This document shows, one piece after another, positions 7,663 to 15,736 of a stretch of 64,000 nucleotides of DNA; within the stretch, counting starts at the first letter, position 1; every line of letters begins with the position of its first letter. The stretch comes from Cribrihabitans_A neustonicus (GTDB lineage Bacteria; Pseudomonadota; Alphaproteobacteria; Rhodobacterales; Rhodobacteraceae). The notes under the pieces are model-generated. The model was not told the origin of the DNA. It made no database searches and saw only the letters and a program-made list of their open reading frames with translations. The stretch is taken from NCBI RefSeq assembly GCF_048820895.1, contig NZ_JBMERQ010000008.1:1-64000 (forward strand), read 5' to 3'. Both the position numbers and the translations under genes were made by a program.

Positions 7663-9575
7663 TGTCCTGTAGTCTCCTGTGCGGCGCCGTCTTCGGTGTC
7701 GCCCGCGGCGTCCTCCGCGCTTTCTGCTGCCTCTGCGTCTTCGCCGCCTTCCGGATCCGCCGCCGCCTCCGGGCGGATCAGGCGGAACTCGATGCGGCGG
7801 TTGGCCTCGCGGCCCTCCTCGGTGCCGTTGTCGGCGACCGGCGTGGTCTCGCCATAGCCGCGGGCGGTGAAGCTCGACGTCACCAGCCGCCGGGCACGCA
7901 GCTCGTTCAGAACCGACTGCGCCCGCGCCTGGCTGAGGTTCTGGTTCATTTCCTCGCGGCCCTGGCTGTCGGTGTGGCCCTGGATCTCCAGCCGCACCGG
8001 CCCGCAGCGGCCGAGGATTTCGGCGATCCGGTCCATCGTGCCCTGGCTTTCGGCGGCAATCGTGGCCGAGCCCGGCTCGAAGGTGATCTTGCCCGCGGCC
8101 TGGGCGCCGGCCAGCTCGGCCTCGCACAGCTCCGGCGGGATCGGCTTGTCCTTGGGCTCCGGCGGCTCCTCAAAGCGGATGTCCAGTTCGTACTGCTCCG
8201 CCTCGCCGAGTTTGGCCGACAGCAGCCGCGCGACCTCGGCAGGGGCGTCTTTCCGGTAGCTCATGCCGCTCAGGGCCAGATTGTCCGGCGTCACTGTCAC
8301 CGCGCCGCGCTGCAGGTAGGAAAGCGCTTCCAGCCCGGCGAGCACGCGCACCGGCCAGTCCGCGGGGAGGCCTTCGGCAATCCGCGCCGCCGTATGCACG
8401 CGGGAAGAGCCGAAGCGCGCCTGAGCATAGCTGCTGGCCACCGTGCGCATCGCCGCATCCGGCAGGCGGCCGCGCAGCTGCACTTGGCCCTCGGGGCTGA
8501 GCGTTGCGGTGAATTCGGGGGGGCCTGCGGCCTGTGTGGTTTCCGGTTCGGGCAGCACCGCGTGCAGGGCAAAGACCCGGGGCAGGGCGCTCTCCAGCTC
8601 GCCCACCACACGGTCGAACACATCGCTTTCCGTGCCTTCGGCTGCGACCAGGGTGATGTCGGCATTGGCCATGGTGACCGATCCCGCGCCAAGCTCGGCA
8701 AGGCTTGCGATGCTCAGTTCTGCCGCCCGCGCCCAGTTCGGCGAGGGCACGCCCATGCCGATCACGCAGTCGGCCTCGCCCTCGAGCCCCGCCGCGCGCG
8801 CCGCGTCCAGGATACGGTCGCGGCTTTGCTCGCTTTCGGCCGAGCAGGCGTCGAATTCGGCGCCGTCCCCGCCCAGCAGGAAGCGCAGGGTAAACGGTGT
8901 GATTACCGGCCGCGGTGCGGCGATATCCATGCTCAGGCTGATCTCCGGCGGCGCCATCCTGCCAAGCTTTTCCTCCAGGCGCTGCTTCGCCATGGCGCTG
9001 TCGGAAATCGCGGTGATCGTGACCGCGCCGGCGGAAACAGAGATCTTGGAACGCGGCAGGAGCTCCAGCGCCTCCATTGCAAACTCCAGCGCTTCCTCCC
9101 AGCCGTCGGGCGTGTCGTGCCGCGCGGTTTCCAGGAAATCCGCCACCTCTCCCGCCCCCGCCAGCGCATCGAGCCGCGCAACCAGACCCTTGCGCCCGAA
9201 ACCTTCCGGCATCAGCCCGATGATGGATATGCCGCTGTCGTTGCGCAGGATCTCGGCAGAAAACCGCGGCGGTGCCAGCTTTTCCGATGGGCGCACGTCC
9301 ATGCCGTCGATGATGCGGGCGGCATCGATCACGCTGCCCGCCGCCGAAAGCGCGGAGAAGCGCGCCGCCTCGTCCGGGGCAGTGCCCTGCATCTCCACCT
9401 GCAGCCCGTCCGCCGTGACCTCGGCCCAGGTGAACCCCGCCTTGTCCAGCGCCGCGCGCAGCCCCATCTCCGTGCTGCGCTCCACCGCGGTGACGGCAAA
9501 ACTGGCGGTTACAAGGCTCAGCCCGGCCGCGGCAGCGAAGGTCAGGCCCGGAAGCATCAGCGAAGACAGGCGCAT
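7659..9575 (-). CDS. OmpA-family protein with BON-like repeats
   Basis: A 638-residue exported protein. A signal or anchor segment (about 7-28) is followed by several repeats resembling BON domains, for example LQVEMQGTAPDEAARFSAL near 58 and the related segments up to about 460. The C-terminus is an OmpA peptidoglycan-binding domain (about 500-605: FEPGSATI, IQGHTDSQG, NLSQARAQSV, RGYGE, NRRIEFRL). The tail after that is acidic and low in complexity. It probably links the outer envelope to peptidoglycan. It is coupled to the downstream coiled-coil gene. Confidence 0.85.
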   Translation of the reverse strand: MRLSSLMLPGLTFAAAAGLSLVTASFAVTAVERSTEMGLRAALDKAGFTWAEVTADGLQVEMQGTAPDEAARFSALSAAGSVIDAARIIDGMDVRPSEKLAPPRFSAEILRNDSGISIIGLMPEGFGRKGLVARLDALAGAGEVADFLETARHDTPDGWEEALEFAMEALELLPRSKISVSAGAVTITAISDSAMAKQRLEEKLGRMAPPEISLSMDIAAPRPVITPFTLRFLLGGDGAEFDACSAESEQSRDRILDAARAAGLEGEADCVIGMGVPSPNWARAAELSIASLAELGAGSVTMANADITLVAAEGTESDVFDRVVGELESALPRVFALHAVLPEPETTQAAGPPEFTATLSPEGQVQLRGRLPDAAMRTVASSYAQARFGSSRVHTAARIAEGLPADWPVRVLAGLEALSYLQRGAVTVTPDNLALSGMSYRKDAPAEVARLLSAKLGEAEQYELDIRFEEPPEPKDKPIPPELCEAELAGAQAAGKITFEPGSATIAAESQGTMDRIAEILGRCGPVRLEIQGHTDSQGREEMNQNLSQARAQSVLNELRARRLVTSSFTARGYGETTPVADNGTEEGREANRRIEFRLIRPEAAADPEGGEDAEAAESAEDAAGDTEDGAAQETTGQ

Positions 9576-9639
9576 GTGGCGGCAGGTTCCCCTTGTTTCA
9601 GCGTCCCGCGCTCTTACCGCTTGCAGGCCGCGGGTTCAA

Positions 9640-10602
9640 TCATGCCAGGATTGCCAGAAGGAGGAAGATCAGCGGAATAAGGCCGGTATCGCGGTTCAGC
9701 CGGAACAGCTGCAACAGCCGCGGACTGTTCTCCGCGTCAAACGCGCGCAGCTGCCAGGTCATGTGCCAGCCCATCGCCCAGGGGCCCGCAAGCGCCAGCA
9801 CCAGCGCCAGCACCGAGCCCGCAGGCTGCACCGCGAGGATCACCGCCAGCGCCATCAGGCTCACCGTGGCAACAATGAAGCGGCGCAGCCACATCGGCGA
9901 CTTCCTGCCGAACAGCCGGGCGGTGGATTTCACCCCGATCAGCGCGTCGTCCTCGGTGTCCTGATGGGCGTAGATGGTGTCGTAGAACAGCGTCCAGGCG
10001 ATCCCCGCCAGGTACAGCACCACCGGCGGCCAGCTCAAACTGCCGGCATGGGCAACCCAGGCCAGCATCGCGCCCCAGTTGAAGGCAAGCCCCAGGAACA
10101 CCTGCGGCCACCAGGTGAAACGCTTGGCAAAGGGGTAGACTGCCACCGGCAGCAGCGCCAGGACGCCCATCGCGATGGCCGCCTGGTTGAATGTCAGCAG
10201 GATTGCCAGGGCCAGCAGCATCTGCAAGCCCATCCAAACCAGCGCGCCCTTGACCGAGACCTGCCCCGAGGGGATCGGCCGCGAGCGGGTCCGCTCCACG
10301 GCACCGTCGAAGTTGCGGTCGGTGATGTCGTTCCAGGTGCAGCCCGCACCGCGCATCAGCCAGGCGCCGGCGCCGCAGGCGGCAAAGATCCACAGGTCGC
10401 CCCAGCGCGGATCCTGACCCGCGAGGATCGCGAGCGCCAGCCCCCACCAGCACGGGATCAGCAACAGCCAGGTGCCGATTGGCCGGTCGGCGCGGGAGAG
10501 CCGCAGGTAGGGGCGGCTCCAGGCCGGGGCATGGGTGTCCACCCAGTTTCCCTTTACCGCATCGGCGACCTGACCCTCTGGCGCTGGCGTTTGACCTTGC
10601 AT
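9640..10602 (-). CDS. ubiA: 4-hydroxybenzoate polyprenyltransferase
   Basis: UbiA attaches the polyprenyl tail to 4-hydroxybenzoate in ubiquinone synthesis at the inner membrane. The 320-residue protein has about eight membrane segments. It carries both Asp-rich motifs of the family: NDITDRNFDGAVERTRSRP (about 92-110), and the YDTIYAHQDTEDD region (about 210-222) that binds the Mg-diphosphate. The ATG at 10602 gives the usual N-terminus leading to RADRPIGTWLLL. It diverges from rsmE with only 12 bases between start codons. Confidence 0.94.
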   Translation of the reverse strand: MQGQTPAPEGQVADAVKGNWVDTHAPAWSRPYLRLSRADRPIGTWLLLIPCWWGLALAILAGQDPRWGDLWIFAACGAGAWLMRGAGCTWNDITDRNFDGAVERTRSRPIPSGQVSVKGALVWMGLQMLLALAILLTFNQAAIAMGVLALLPVAVYPFAKRFTWWPQVFLGLAFNWGAMLAWVAHAGSLSWPPVVLYLAGIAWTLFYDTIYAHQDTEDDALIGVKSTARLFGRKSPMWLRRFIVATVSLMALAVILAVQPAGSVLALVLALAGPWAMGWHMTWQLRAFDAENSPRLLQLFRLNRDTGLIPLIFLLLAILA

Positions 10603-10614
10603 ATGTAGGTCCTC
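10603..10614. promoter_or_regulatory. Twelve-base divergent spacer carrying Shine-Dalgarno motifs on both strands
   Basis: The spacer reads ATGTAGGTCCTC on the plus strand. AGG (10607-10609) lies five bases before the rsmE ATG. On the minus strand GAGG (10614-10611) lies eight bases before the ubiA ATG. One near-palindromic block thus offers ribosome-binding sequence to both divergent genes. Their promoters must then lie inside each other's coding regions. Confidence 0.55.
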
Positions 10615-11340
10615 ATGACTGCGAAAATCAGGTTGTATGTAGAGCACCCGCTGGGGGCAGGGCAAACGGTTCCTCTGGACCGCGATCAGGCGCATTACCT
10701 GTTCGGGGTGATGCGGCTGCAGCCGGGCGCCCATGTGGCGCTGTTCAATGGCCGCGACGGCGAATGGCAGGCCGAGGTCGCCGAGGCCGGCAAGCGCGGC
10801 GGCGCGCTTCTGTGCCGCGGGCAGAGCCGCGCCTTGCAGCTGCCGCCCGATCTCTGGCTGATGTTTGCTCCGATCAAGAAGGCGCGCACCGATTTCATCG
10901 TCGAGAAGGCGGCCGAGATGGGCGCGGCCCGGATTCTGCCGGTGCAGACCGAGTTCACCAATTCCGAGCGCATCCGCCAGGACCGCCTGCAGGCCCACGC
11001 GGTGGAGGCGGCCGAGCAGTGCGGCGGCACCTTCGTGCCGGAGGTGGCCGAACTGCAGAAGCTGTCCCGCCTGCTGGACGAATGGCCGCAGGAGCGGCAG
11101 CTGATGTTCTGCGACGAGGCCGAGGCCGGCAACGCGCTGGAACTTGCGGCAGAAGACCGGAAGGCTGCCCCCTGGGCCATCCTGATCGGCCCGGAAGGCG
11201 GCTTTTCCGACGCCGAGCGCCGCCGTCTCCATGCGCTGCCGCAGAGCTGCGCCGTCAGCCTCGGCCCCCGAATCCTGCGCGCCGATACTGCCGCGGTGGC
11301 GGCGATGACGCTGTGGCAGCAGCAGTTGGGGGATTGGTAA
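10615..11340 (+). CDS. rsmE: 16S rRNA (uracil(1498)-N(3))-methyltransferase
   Basis: RsmE methylates N3 of U1498 in helix 44 of 16S rRNA using S-adenosylmethionine. The 241-residue protein has the N-terminal PUA-like RNA-binding part (RLYVEHPL, HYLFGVMRLQPG) and the C-terminal SPOUT knot, with EKAAEMGAARILPVQTEF, LIGPEGGFSDAE and LGPRILRADTA forming the cofactor pocket. Length is normal. Its TAA overlaps the next gene's start (TAATG). Confidence 0.95.
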   Translation: MTAKIRLYVEHPLGAGQTVPLDRDQAHYLFGVMRLQPGAHVALFNGRDGEWQAEVAEAGKRGGALLCRGQSRALQLPPDLWLMFAPIKKARTDFIVEKAAEMGAARILPVQTEFTNSERIRQDRLQAHAVEAAEQCGGTFVPEVAELQKLSRLLDEWPQERQLMFCDEAEAGNALELAAEDRKAAPWAILIGPEGGFSDAERRRLHALPQSCAVSLGPRILRADTAAVAAMTLWQQQLGDW

Positions 11341-12320
11341 TGGGCCGTCTGGACCGCCTTCCCTTTTTTGCCCGCCCCGATGGCGCCGCCCGTCAGATGG
11401 CGCGCATTCAGCGCCAGGTGCAGTTCAAATGGCCGCTTGGAGGCCTGGTGCTTGAAAGCCCCCTGAAGATCGACGGCGAGGCCTCGGTCTTCCGCGGCTT
11501 TCACAAAGGGCGGCCGGTGGTTGTCAAGAAGTTCTGGGACCGCGGCACCCGCCGCCGTTTTGTCGGCCATACGGTGAAGGCTCTGAAGCGCTTTCAGGAT
11601 CTGGAGCCGCATCCGGAGTTTTCCGTCAACGAATATATCGCCAGTTCCGGAAACCTGGGGCTTCTGGTGGTGAGTTTCGAGGCAGGCCAGTCGCTCAAAT
11701 CGCTGCTGAAGGGGCCGGCCGGGGACCGGAGCCGACTTCTGCAGAAGTGTTGTGCCTGGCAAGACTGGGCGGCCGGGGGCGAGGTCACGCGGGAGATCCT
11801 GCCGGCCGGACAGTTCGAGGCCGAAATCAGCCGCAGTCTAGCGGCCTCCGCAGCGCATCCGGATGCGGCGCTGCTGGGAGAGCTTGGGGGCGCCCTCCTG
11901 CGCATGCTGGCGGAGATCGCGGACCAGCCGGCCGCCCGGTCGCCCGGCCACCCGGATTTTGCCCCGCGCAACCTGATCCTGCGCCCGGACGGCGGATTGA
12001 CCGCCGTGGACATTCACCGCCGCGGCGCGTTTTTCCGGGCCCGCCAGGCAGCCATGTTCCTGGTGTCAAAGGACTTCCAGAACGGACGTCAGGCGGGGCC
12101 CATGCTCTATGGGCTGAACCTGAAGGAGACGCGGCGGTTCCTGGCCCACGGCACCGTCCCCGAGGAGGAAACCAGCCGCGTGCTCCCGTTCTTCATCGGT
12201 CTTACATATTTTACCATGTACGCTAAGAACCCCGGCCGGCCGCGGCGCATGAAGGTGCGCCGCGGCCGGATCCTGGCTTTTCTTTCCGATGCCGCCGAGG
12301 GCAGGAGGATCTTGCCATGA
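11340..12320 (+). CDS. Kinase-fold (aminoglycoside-phosphotransferase-like) protein
   Basis: A 326-residue protein with the layout of a protein-kinase-like or APH-type phosphotransferase. A lysine-containing strand VVVKKFW (Lys63/Lys64) could orient ATP. HPDFAPRNLIL (204-214) matches the catalytic-loop pattern HxDxxxxN (His204, Asp206, Asn211). VDIHRRG (Asp224) stands at the metal-binding Asp. A glycine-rich loop is not obvious. It overlaps rsmE by one base and the next gene by four, so it belongs to an rsmE-led operon ending in gshA. Substrate unknown; a lipid, sugar or small-molecule kinase is possible. Confidence 0.6.
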   Translation: MGRLDRLPFFARPDGAARQMARIQRQVQFKWPLGGLVLESPLKIDGEASVFRGFHKGRPVVVKKFWDRGTRRRFVGHTVKALKRFQDLEPHPEFSVNEYIASSGNLGLLVVSFEAGQSLKSLLKGPAGDRSRLLQKCCAWQDWAAGGEVTREILPAGQFEAEISRSLAASAAHPDAALLGELGGALLRMLAEIADQPAARSPGHPDFAPRNLILRPDGGLTAVDIHRRGAFFRARQAAMFLVSKDFQNGRQAGPMLYGLNLKETRRFLAHGTVPEEETSRVLPFFIGLTYFTMYAKNPGRPRRMKVRRGRILAFLSDAAEGRRILP

Positions 12321-12844
12321 GTTTCATCCGCCCCGAAGCGCGCGCCGCGCTCTGGCAGTGGCGGGAGGTGATCGCCGCAGCGCTGATGTTCCTTGTCGGG
12401 CTGAAATGGGCCTTTCAGGGCCAGGGTTTCAGCGCCGTCACCGGCTGGGCGCTGGTCGCCACGGGCATCGTCACCGGCATCATCGGCGCCCAGCGGATGC
12501 GCTTCCGCCGCGGCACCGGCGGCCCTGGCGTGGTGCAGGTGGACGAGGGGCAGATTGCCTACTTTGGCCCGCTCACCGGCGGCGCCGTCGCCGCTTCGGA
12601 GCTGGAACGGCTGGCGCTCGACCACTCGGCCCGGCCGCCGCACTGGGTGCTGGAGCAGCCCGGCCAGCCGCCGCTGGCAATCCCGGTCACTGCCGAGGGT
12701 TCCGAGGCGCTGTTCGACGTCTTTGCAGCACTTCCCGGTCTCAAGACCGAGCGGATGCTGGCCGAACTGCGCAGGCGCGGGCCTCACCAGGTCGTGATCT
12801 GGGAGCGCGCGCCCAGCCGTCCGGGCCACCAGCGGCTGCATTGA
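12317..12844 (+). CDS. Small inner-membrane protein of unknown function
   Basis: A 175-residue protein with two predicted membrane segments near 15-35 and 42-60 (VIAAALMFLVGLKWAF and WALVATGIVTGIIGAQ). A cytosolic domain follows, with VVQVDEGQIAYFGPLTGG and a later hydrophilic tail. The beginning overlaps the kinase-fold gene by four bases, and gshA starts 65 bases downstream. No named family is recognised. Its position suggests co-expression with rsmE, the kinase-fold protein and gshA. Confidence 0.75.
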   Translation: MSFIRPEARAALWQWREVIAAALMFLVGLKWAFQGQGFSAVTGWALVATGIVTGIIGAQRMRFRRGTGGPGVVQVDEGQIAYFGPLTGGAVAASELERLALDHSARPPHWVLEQPGQPPLAIPVTAEGSEALFDVFAALPGLKTERMLAELRRRGPHQVVIWERAPSRPGHQRLH

Positions 12845-12909
12845 CACCAGGGCGGAATTTCCCCACCACTGGCCTTTTAACCCTTTTCACTCAGGACGGA
12901 GTTCCAGGC

Positions 12910-14280
12910 ATGTCCATTCCCCAGTCCGGCGGCGGTCCGATCGAGCGCCACGAGCAGCTTGCCGAATATCTCTCCAGTGGCTGCAAACCGCGCCAGGACT
13001 GGCGCATCGGCACCGAGCACGAAAAGTTCGGCTACTGCAAGGACACGCTGAAACCGCTGCCCTACGAAGGCGAGCGCTCGATTCTCGCGGTGCTCGAGGG
13101 CCTGCGCGACGGCCACGGCTGGGCACCGCTGACCGAGGGGGGCCACCTCATCGGCCTGACCAAGGACGGCGCCAATATCTCGCTGGAGCCGGGCGGCCAG
13201 CTGGAGCTCTCTGGCGCGCCGCTGGAGACCATCCACGAGACCTGCGATGAGGTGAACGCCCACCTGCGCGACGTGAAGGACATCGCCGACAAGATCGGCG
13301 TCGGCTTCATCGGCCTCGGCGCCGCGCCGGTCTGGAAGCACGAAGACATGCCCCTGATGCCCAAGGGCCGCTACAAGCTGATGGACAGCTACATGCAAGA
13401 GGTCGGCACCATGGGCACCACCATGATGCGCCGCACCTGCACCGTGCAGGTGAACCTCGACTTCTCCTCCGAGGCCGACATGGTGCAGAAAATGCGCGTG
13501 GCGCTTGCGCTGCAGCCGGTGGCCACCGCGCTGTTTGCCAATTCGCCCTTCCTTGACGGTAAGCCCAACGGCCATAAATCCTGGCGCTCAAAGGTGTGGC
13601 GCCACCTCGATGCCGACCGTACCGGCATGCTGCCCTTCGTCTTTGACGAGGGCTTCGGATTCGAGGCCTGGGTGCAATACGCGCTCGATGTGCCGATGTA
13701 CTTCGTCTACCGCGACGGCGAATACATCAACGCGCTCGGGATGTCCTTCCGCGACTTCCTGAAGGGCGAGCTGCCGGCGCTGCCGGGTGAAAAGCCGACG
13801 CTTTCCGACTGGGCCGACCATCTCACCACCCTCTTCCCCGAGGCGCGGGTGAAGAAGTTCATCGAGATGCGCGGCGCCGACGGCGGCCCCTGGCGCCGCC
13901 TCTGCGCGCTGCCCGCCTTCTGGGTCGGGCTCACCTACGACCAGGGCGCGCTGGATGCGGCCTGGGACCTGGTCAAAGGCTGGGATGCCGAGACCCGCGA
14001 GGCCCTGCGCGTCGCCGCGTCGGAGCAGGGACTGCAGGCCAAAGTGAATGGCATCAGCATGCACGAGCTTGCGCGCGAGGTGGTGGCGATCTCCGAAAGC
14101 GGCCTGAAGGCGCGCCACCGCCCCGGCGCCGGCGGTCTGGTCCCGGACGAGACCCATTTCCTCAACGCGCTGAAGGACAGCCTGGAGACCGGCAAGGTGC
14201 CCGCCGACGAACTGCTTGACCGCTACAACGGCGCGTGGCGGGAAGACCTCAGCCGCATCTACAGCGAATTCGCTTACTGA
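12910..14280 (+). CDS. gshA: Glutamate--cysteine ligase
   Basis: GshA joins glutamate and cysteine to gamma-glutamylcysteine, the first and rate-limiting step of glutathione synthesis. The 456-residue protein is of the plant/alphaproteobacterial class, not the E. coli class. Diagnostic segments are RIGTEHEKFGY (about 37-47), LEPGGQLELSGAPLETIHE (about 96-114), MMRRTCTVQVNLDFSSE, and VWRHLDADRTGMLPF. The ATG at 12910 fits the family N-terminus. A strong terminator follows immediately. Confidence 0.95.
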   Translation: MSIPQSGGGPIERHEQLAEYLSSGCKPRQDWRIGTEHEKFGYCKDTLKPLPYEGERSILAVLEGLRDGHGWAPLTEGGHLIGLTKDGANISLEPGGQLELSGAPLETIHETCDEVNAHLRDVKDIADKIGVGFIGLGAAPVWKHEDMPLMPKGRYKLMDSYMQEVGTMGTTMMRRTCTVQVNLDFSSEADMVQKMRVALALQPVATALFANSPFLDGKPNGHKSWRSKVWRHLDADRTGMLPFVFDEGFGFEAWVQYALDVPMYFVYRDGEYINALGMSFRDFLKGELPALPGEKPTLSDWADHLTTLFPEARVKKFIEMRGADGGPWRRLCALPAFWVGLTYDQGALDAAWDLVKGWDAETREALRVAASEQGLQAKVNGISMHELAREVVAISESGLKARHRPGAGGLVPDETHFLNALKDSLETGKVPADELLDRYNGAWREDLSRIYSEFAY

Positions 14281-14287
14281 AACACAG

Positions 14288-14316
14288 GGGGCGCTGCGGC
14301 GCCCCTCCGTTTTTTC
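14288..14316 (+). terminator. Rho-independent terminator of the rsmE-gshA operon
   Basis: GGGGCGC (14288-14294), loop TGCG, GCGCCCC (14299-14305), then TCCG and a run of six T (14310-14315). It starts eight bases after the gshA stop. Confidence 0.85.
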
Positions 14317-14361
14317 GGGCTGCCGGTTGCCGTTGCAAACGGGGCGCTGCTCTCCGGCATC

Positions 14362-14393
14362 AAGAAACCGGCGGCGGGCTGCCCCGCCGCCGG
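14362..14393 (-). terminator. Rho-independent terminator of the YHS-domain gene
   Basis: On the minus strand an 11-bp stem (CCGGCGGCGGG paired with CCCGCCGCCGG, 14368-14393) with a four-base loop is followed by TTTCTTG. It lies 27 bases beyond the stop of the YHS gene and faces the gshA terminator, so the convergent pair is insulated in both directions. Confidence 0.75.
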
Positions 14394-14419
14394 CCGGTTC
14401 GCGTGCTTGGTGCGCCGCC

Positions 14420-14893
14420 TTACTGCTGCAGCGCGGCCGGCTCCACATCGGCAATCTCGCTCCAGTTGGCGTCGGCCTTTTCGATAAAGCCTGGAATGTC
14501 GCCTTCCCAGCGCTGCTGGATGTCTTCGGAAATGTTCAGGTACAATTCGCCGTCGACGATCTTCCACACGGTGGGGTCGCCGTCGAACTTGAAGCCCATT
14601 GCTGCGCCAAAGGCGCAGTAGCCGCCGTATTCCGGCAGGTAGGCTTCCGGGTTCTTTTCGAACGCCGCCTTGTTCTCTTCCGAGGCGAAGCGGTAGGTGG
14701 CGTCCTCATGAGTGCTGGTGATCTTCCAGTTGCCCTTCTGCGGCGCGCCTTCGGTGAAATAGGCCACCGGGTCGTAGCCCTGAAGCGCCAGCCCGGTGGA
14801 GGAGGCGTTGAGCTCGACCCCGGCCGCCATGGCCGAAGCCGCCAGCGATGCGGAAAGCGCAAGTCCGCCCAGCAGTACTCTAAAGTTTGTCAT
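14420..14893 (-). CDS. Exported YHS-domain protein
   Basis: A 157-residue protein with a Sec signal peptide (MTNFRVLLGGLALSASLAAS, cleavage near AMA-A at 24). The mature part carries a YHS-type domain, LALQGYDPVAYFTEGAPQKG, then YRFASEENKAAFEKNPEAYLP and YGGYCAFG. YHS domains are usually linked to metal binding or heavy-metal and copper enzymes, so a periplasmic metal-related role is plausible. The start at 14893 is preferred because it opens directly with the signal peptide; an upstream in-frame extension to 14929 has no such feature. Monocistronic, with its own terminator. Confidence 0.8.
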   Translation of the reverse strand: MTNFRVLLGGLALSASLAASAMAAGVELNASSTGLALQGYDPVAYFTEGAPQKGNWKITSTHEDATYRFASEENKAAFEKNPEAYLPEYGGYCAFGAAMGFKFDGDPTVWKIVDGELYLNISEDIQQRWEGDIPGFIEKADANWSEIADVEPAALQQ

Positions 14894-15076
14894 AGGTCCC
14901 GTCCTTGTCCGATCGGCCCGCGCCTCCATTAAAATCCATGCGCATTGGGCCGTGTTGCAGTCTCCCGTGCGGCGGTAATTGCCGGCACGGACCCGATGTG
15001 GGCGAAGACGGGATCACATTCAAAGCAACTCAATTTGACCGCGTGGTGAGCGCGCTTTGTCTGTGCAAAAGCGCGC

Positions 15077-15103
15077 AGAAAAAACGCCCCGGGCGGGGCG
15101 TTT
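15077..15103 (-). terminator. Rho-independent terminator of the pyrB-pyrX-plsY cluster
   Basis: A perfect 9-bp stem AAACGCCCC/GGGGCGTTT (15082-15103) with a GGGC loop. On the minus strand it is followed by a T-rich tail (complement of 15077-15081). It lies 27 bases beyond the plsY stop. Confidence 0.85.
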
Positions 15104-15130
15104 CACCGGGCGCGGCAAAGGCGGGAGGGC

Positions 15131-15736
15131 CTACTTCTGCCCGATCCGCGGCTCAGTGCCTGCACGCAGCCGCGCTATGTTGGCATGGTGGCGGACAAAG
15201 ACGATGATGGCGAGCACCGCGGCCAGCGCCGCCGCCTGCGGATAGCCCAGCACCAGGGCCCAGAGCGGGGCTGAAGCGGCCGAGACCAGCGCCCCAAGCG
15301 AGGAAATCCGGCTCAGCGCCGCCGCCGCCAGCCAGGTGAGGCAGGCGGCAATGCCCGCAGGCCAGGCGAGCGCCAGCATCAGGCCGAGGAAGGTCGCCAC
15401 GCCCTTGCCGCCCTTGAAGCCCAGCCACACCGGGAAGCAATGGCCGAGGAAGGCGGCAAGCCCCGCGATCTGCGCGGCATCGCCGCCAGCCAGGGAGCGG
15501 GCCAGCAGCACCGCCGCCGCGCCCTTTCCGCCATCCAGAATAAGCGTCAGTGCCGCGGCGGCCTTGCTGCCGGTGCGCAGCACGTTGGTGGTGCCGATAT
15601 TGCCCGACCCGATCTGGCGCAGGTTGCCCAGCCCGAAGGCGCGGGTGACCAGCAGGCCGAAGGGCACCGAGCCCAGAAGATAGCCCGCAGCGGCCCAGAA
15701 CAGCAGCAGCGCGGGGGCGGTCTCAAGAAGCGGCAT
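15131..15736 (-). CDS. plsY: Glycerol-3-phosphate acyltransferase (acylphosphate type)
   Basis: PlsY transfers an acyl group from acyl-phosphate to glycerol-3-phosphate, the first acylation in phospholipid synthesis. The 201-residue membrane protein shows the three conserved loops: GSVPFG with GSGNIGTTNVLRTG (about 44-57), DGGKGAAA (about 68-75), and FKGGKGVATF (about 107-116). The ATG at 15736 overlaps the upstream pyrX stop (ATGA); a TTG one codon further upstream is less likely. It is co-transcribed with pyrX. Confidence 0.94.
   Translation of the reverse strand: MPLLETAPALLLFWAAAGYLLGSVPFGLLVTRAFGLGNLRQIGSGNIGTTNVLRTGSKAAAALTLILDGGKGAAAVLLARSLAGGDAAQIAGLAAFLGHCFPVWLGFKGGKGVATFLGLMLALAWPAGIAACLTWLAAAALSRISSLGALVSAASAPLWALVLGYPQAAALAAVLAIIVFVRHHANIARLRAGTEPRIGQK

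Noticed and set aside
7662..9680. 672-codon open frame antisense to the OmpA-type gene
   Set aside because: It is Arg/His/Gly-rich with no recognisable motif, while the minus-strand frame has signal peptide and OmpA domain.
8443..10608. 721-codon plus-strand frame over the OmpA and ubiA genes
   Set aside because: Ser/Ala/Arg-rich shadow crossing two well-supported minus-strand genes.
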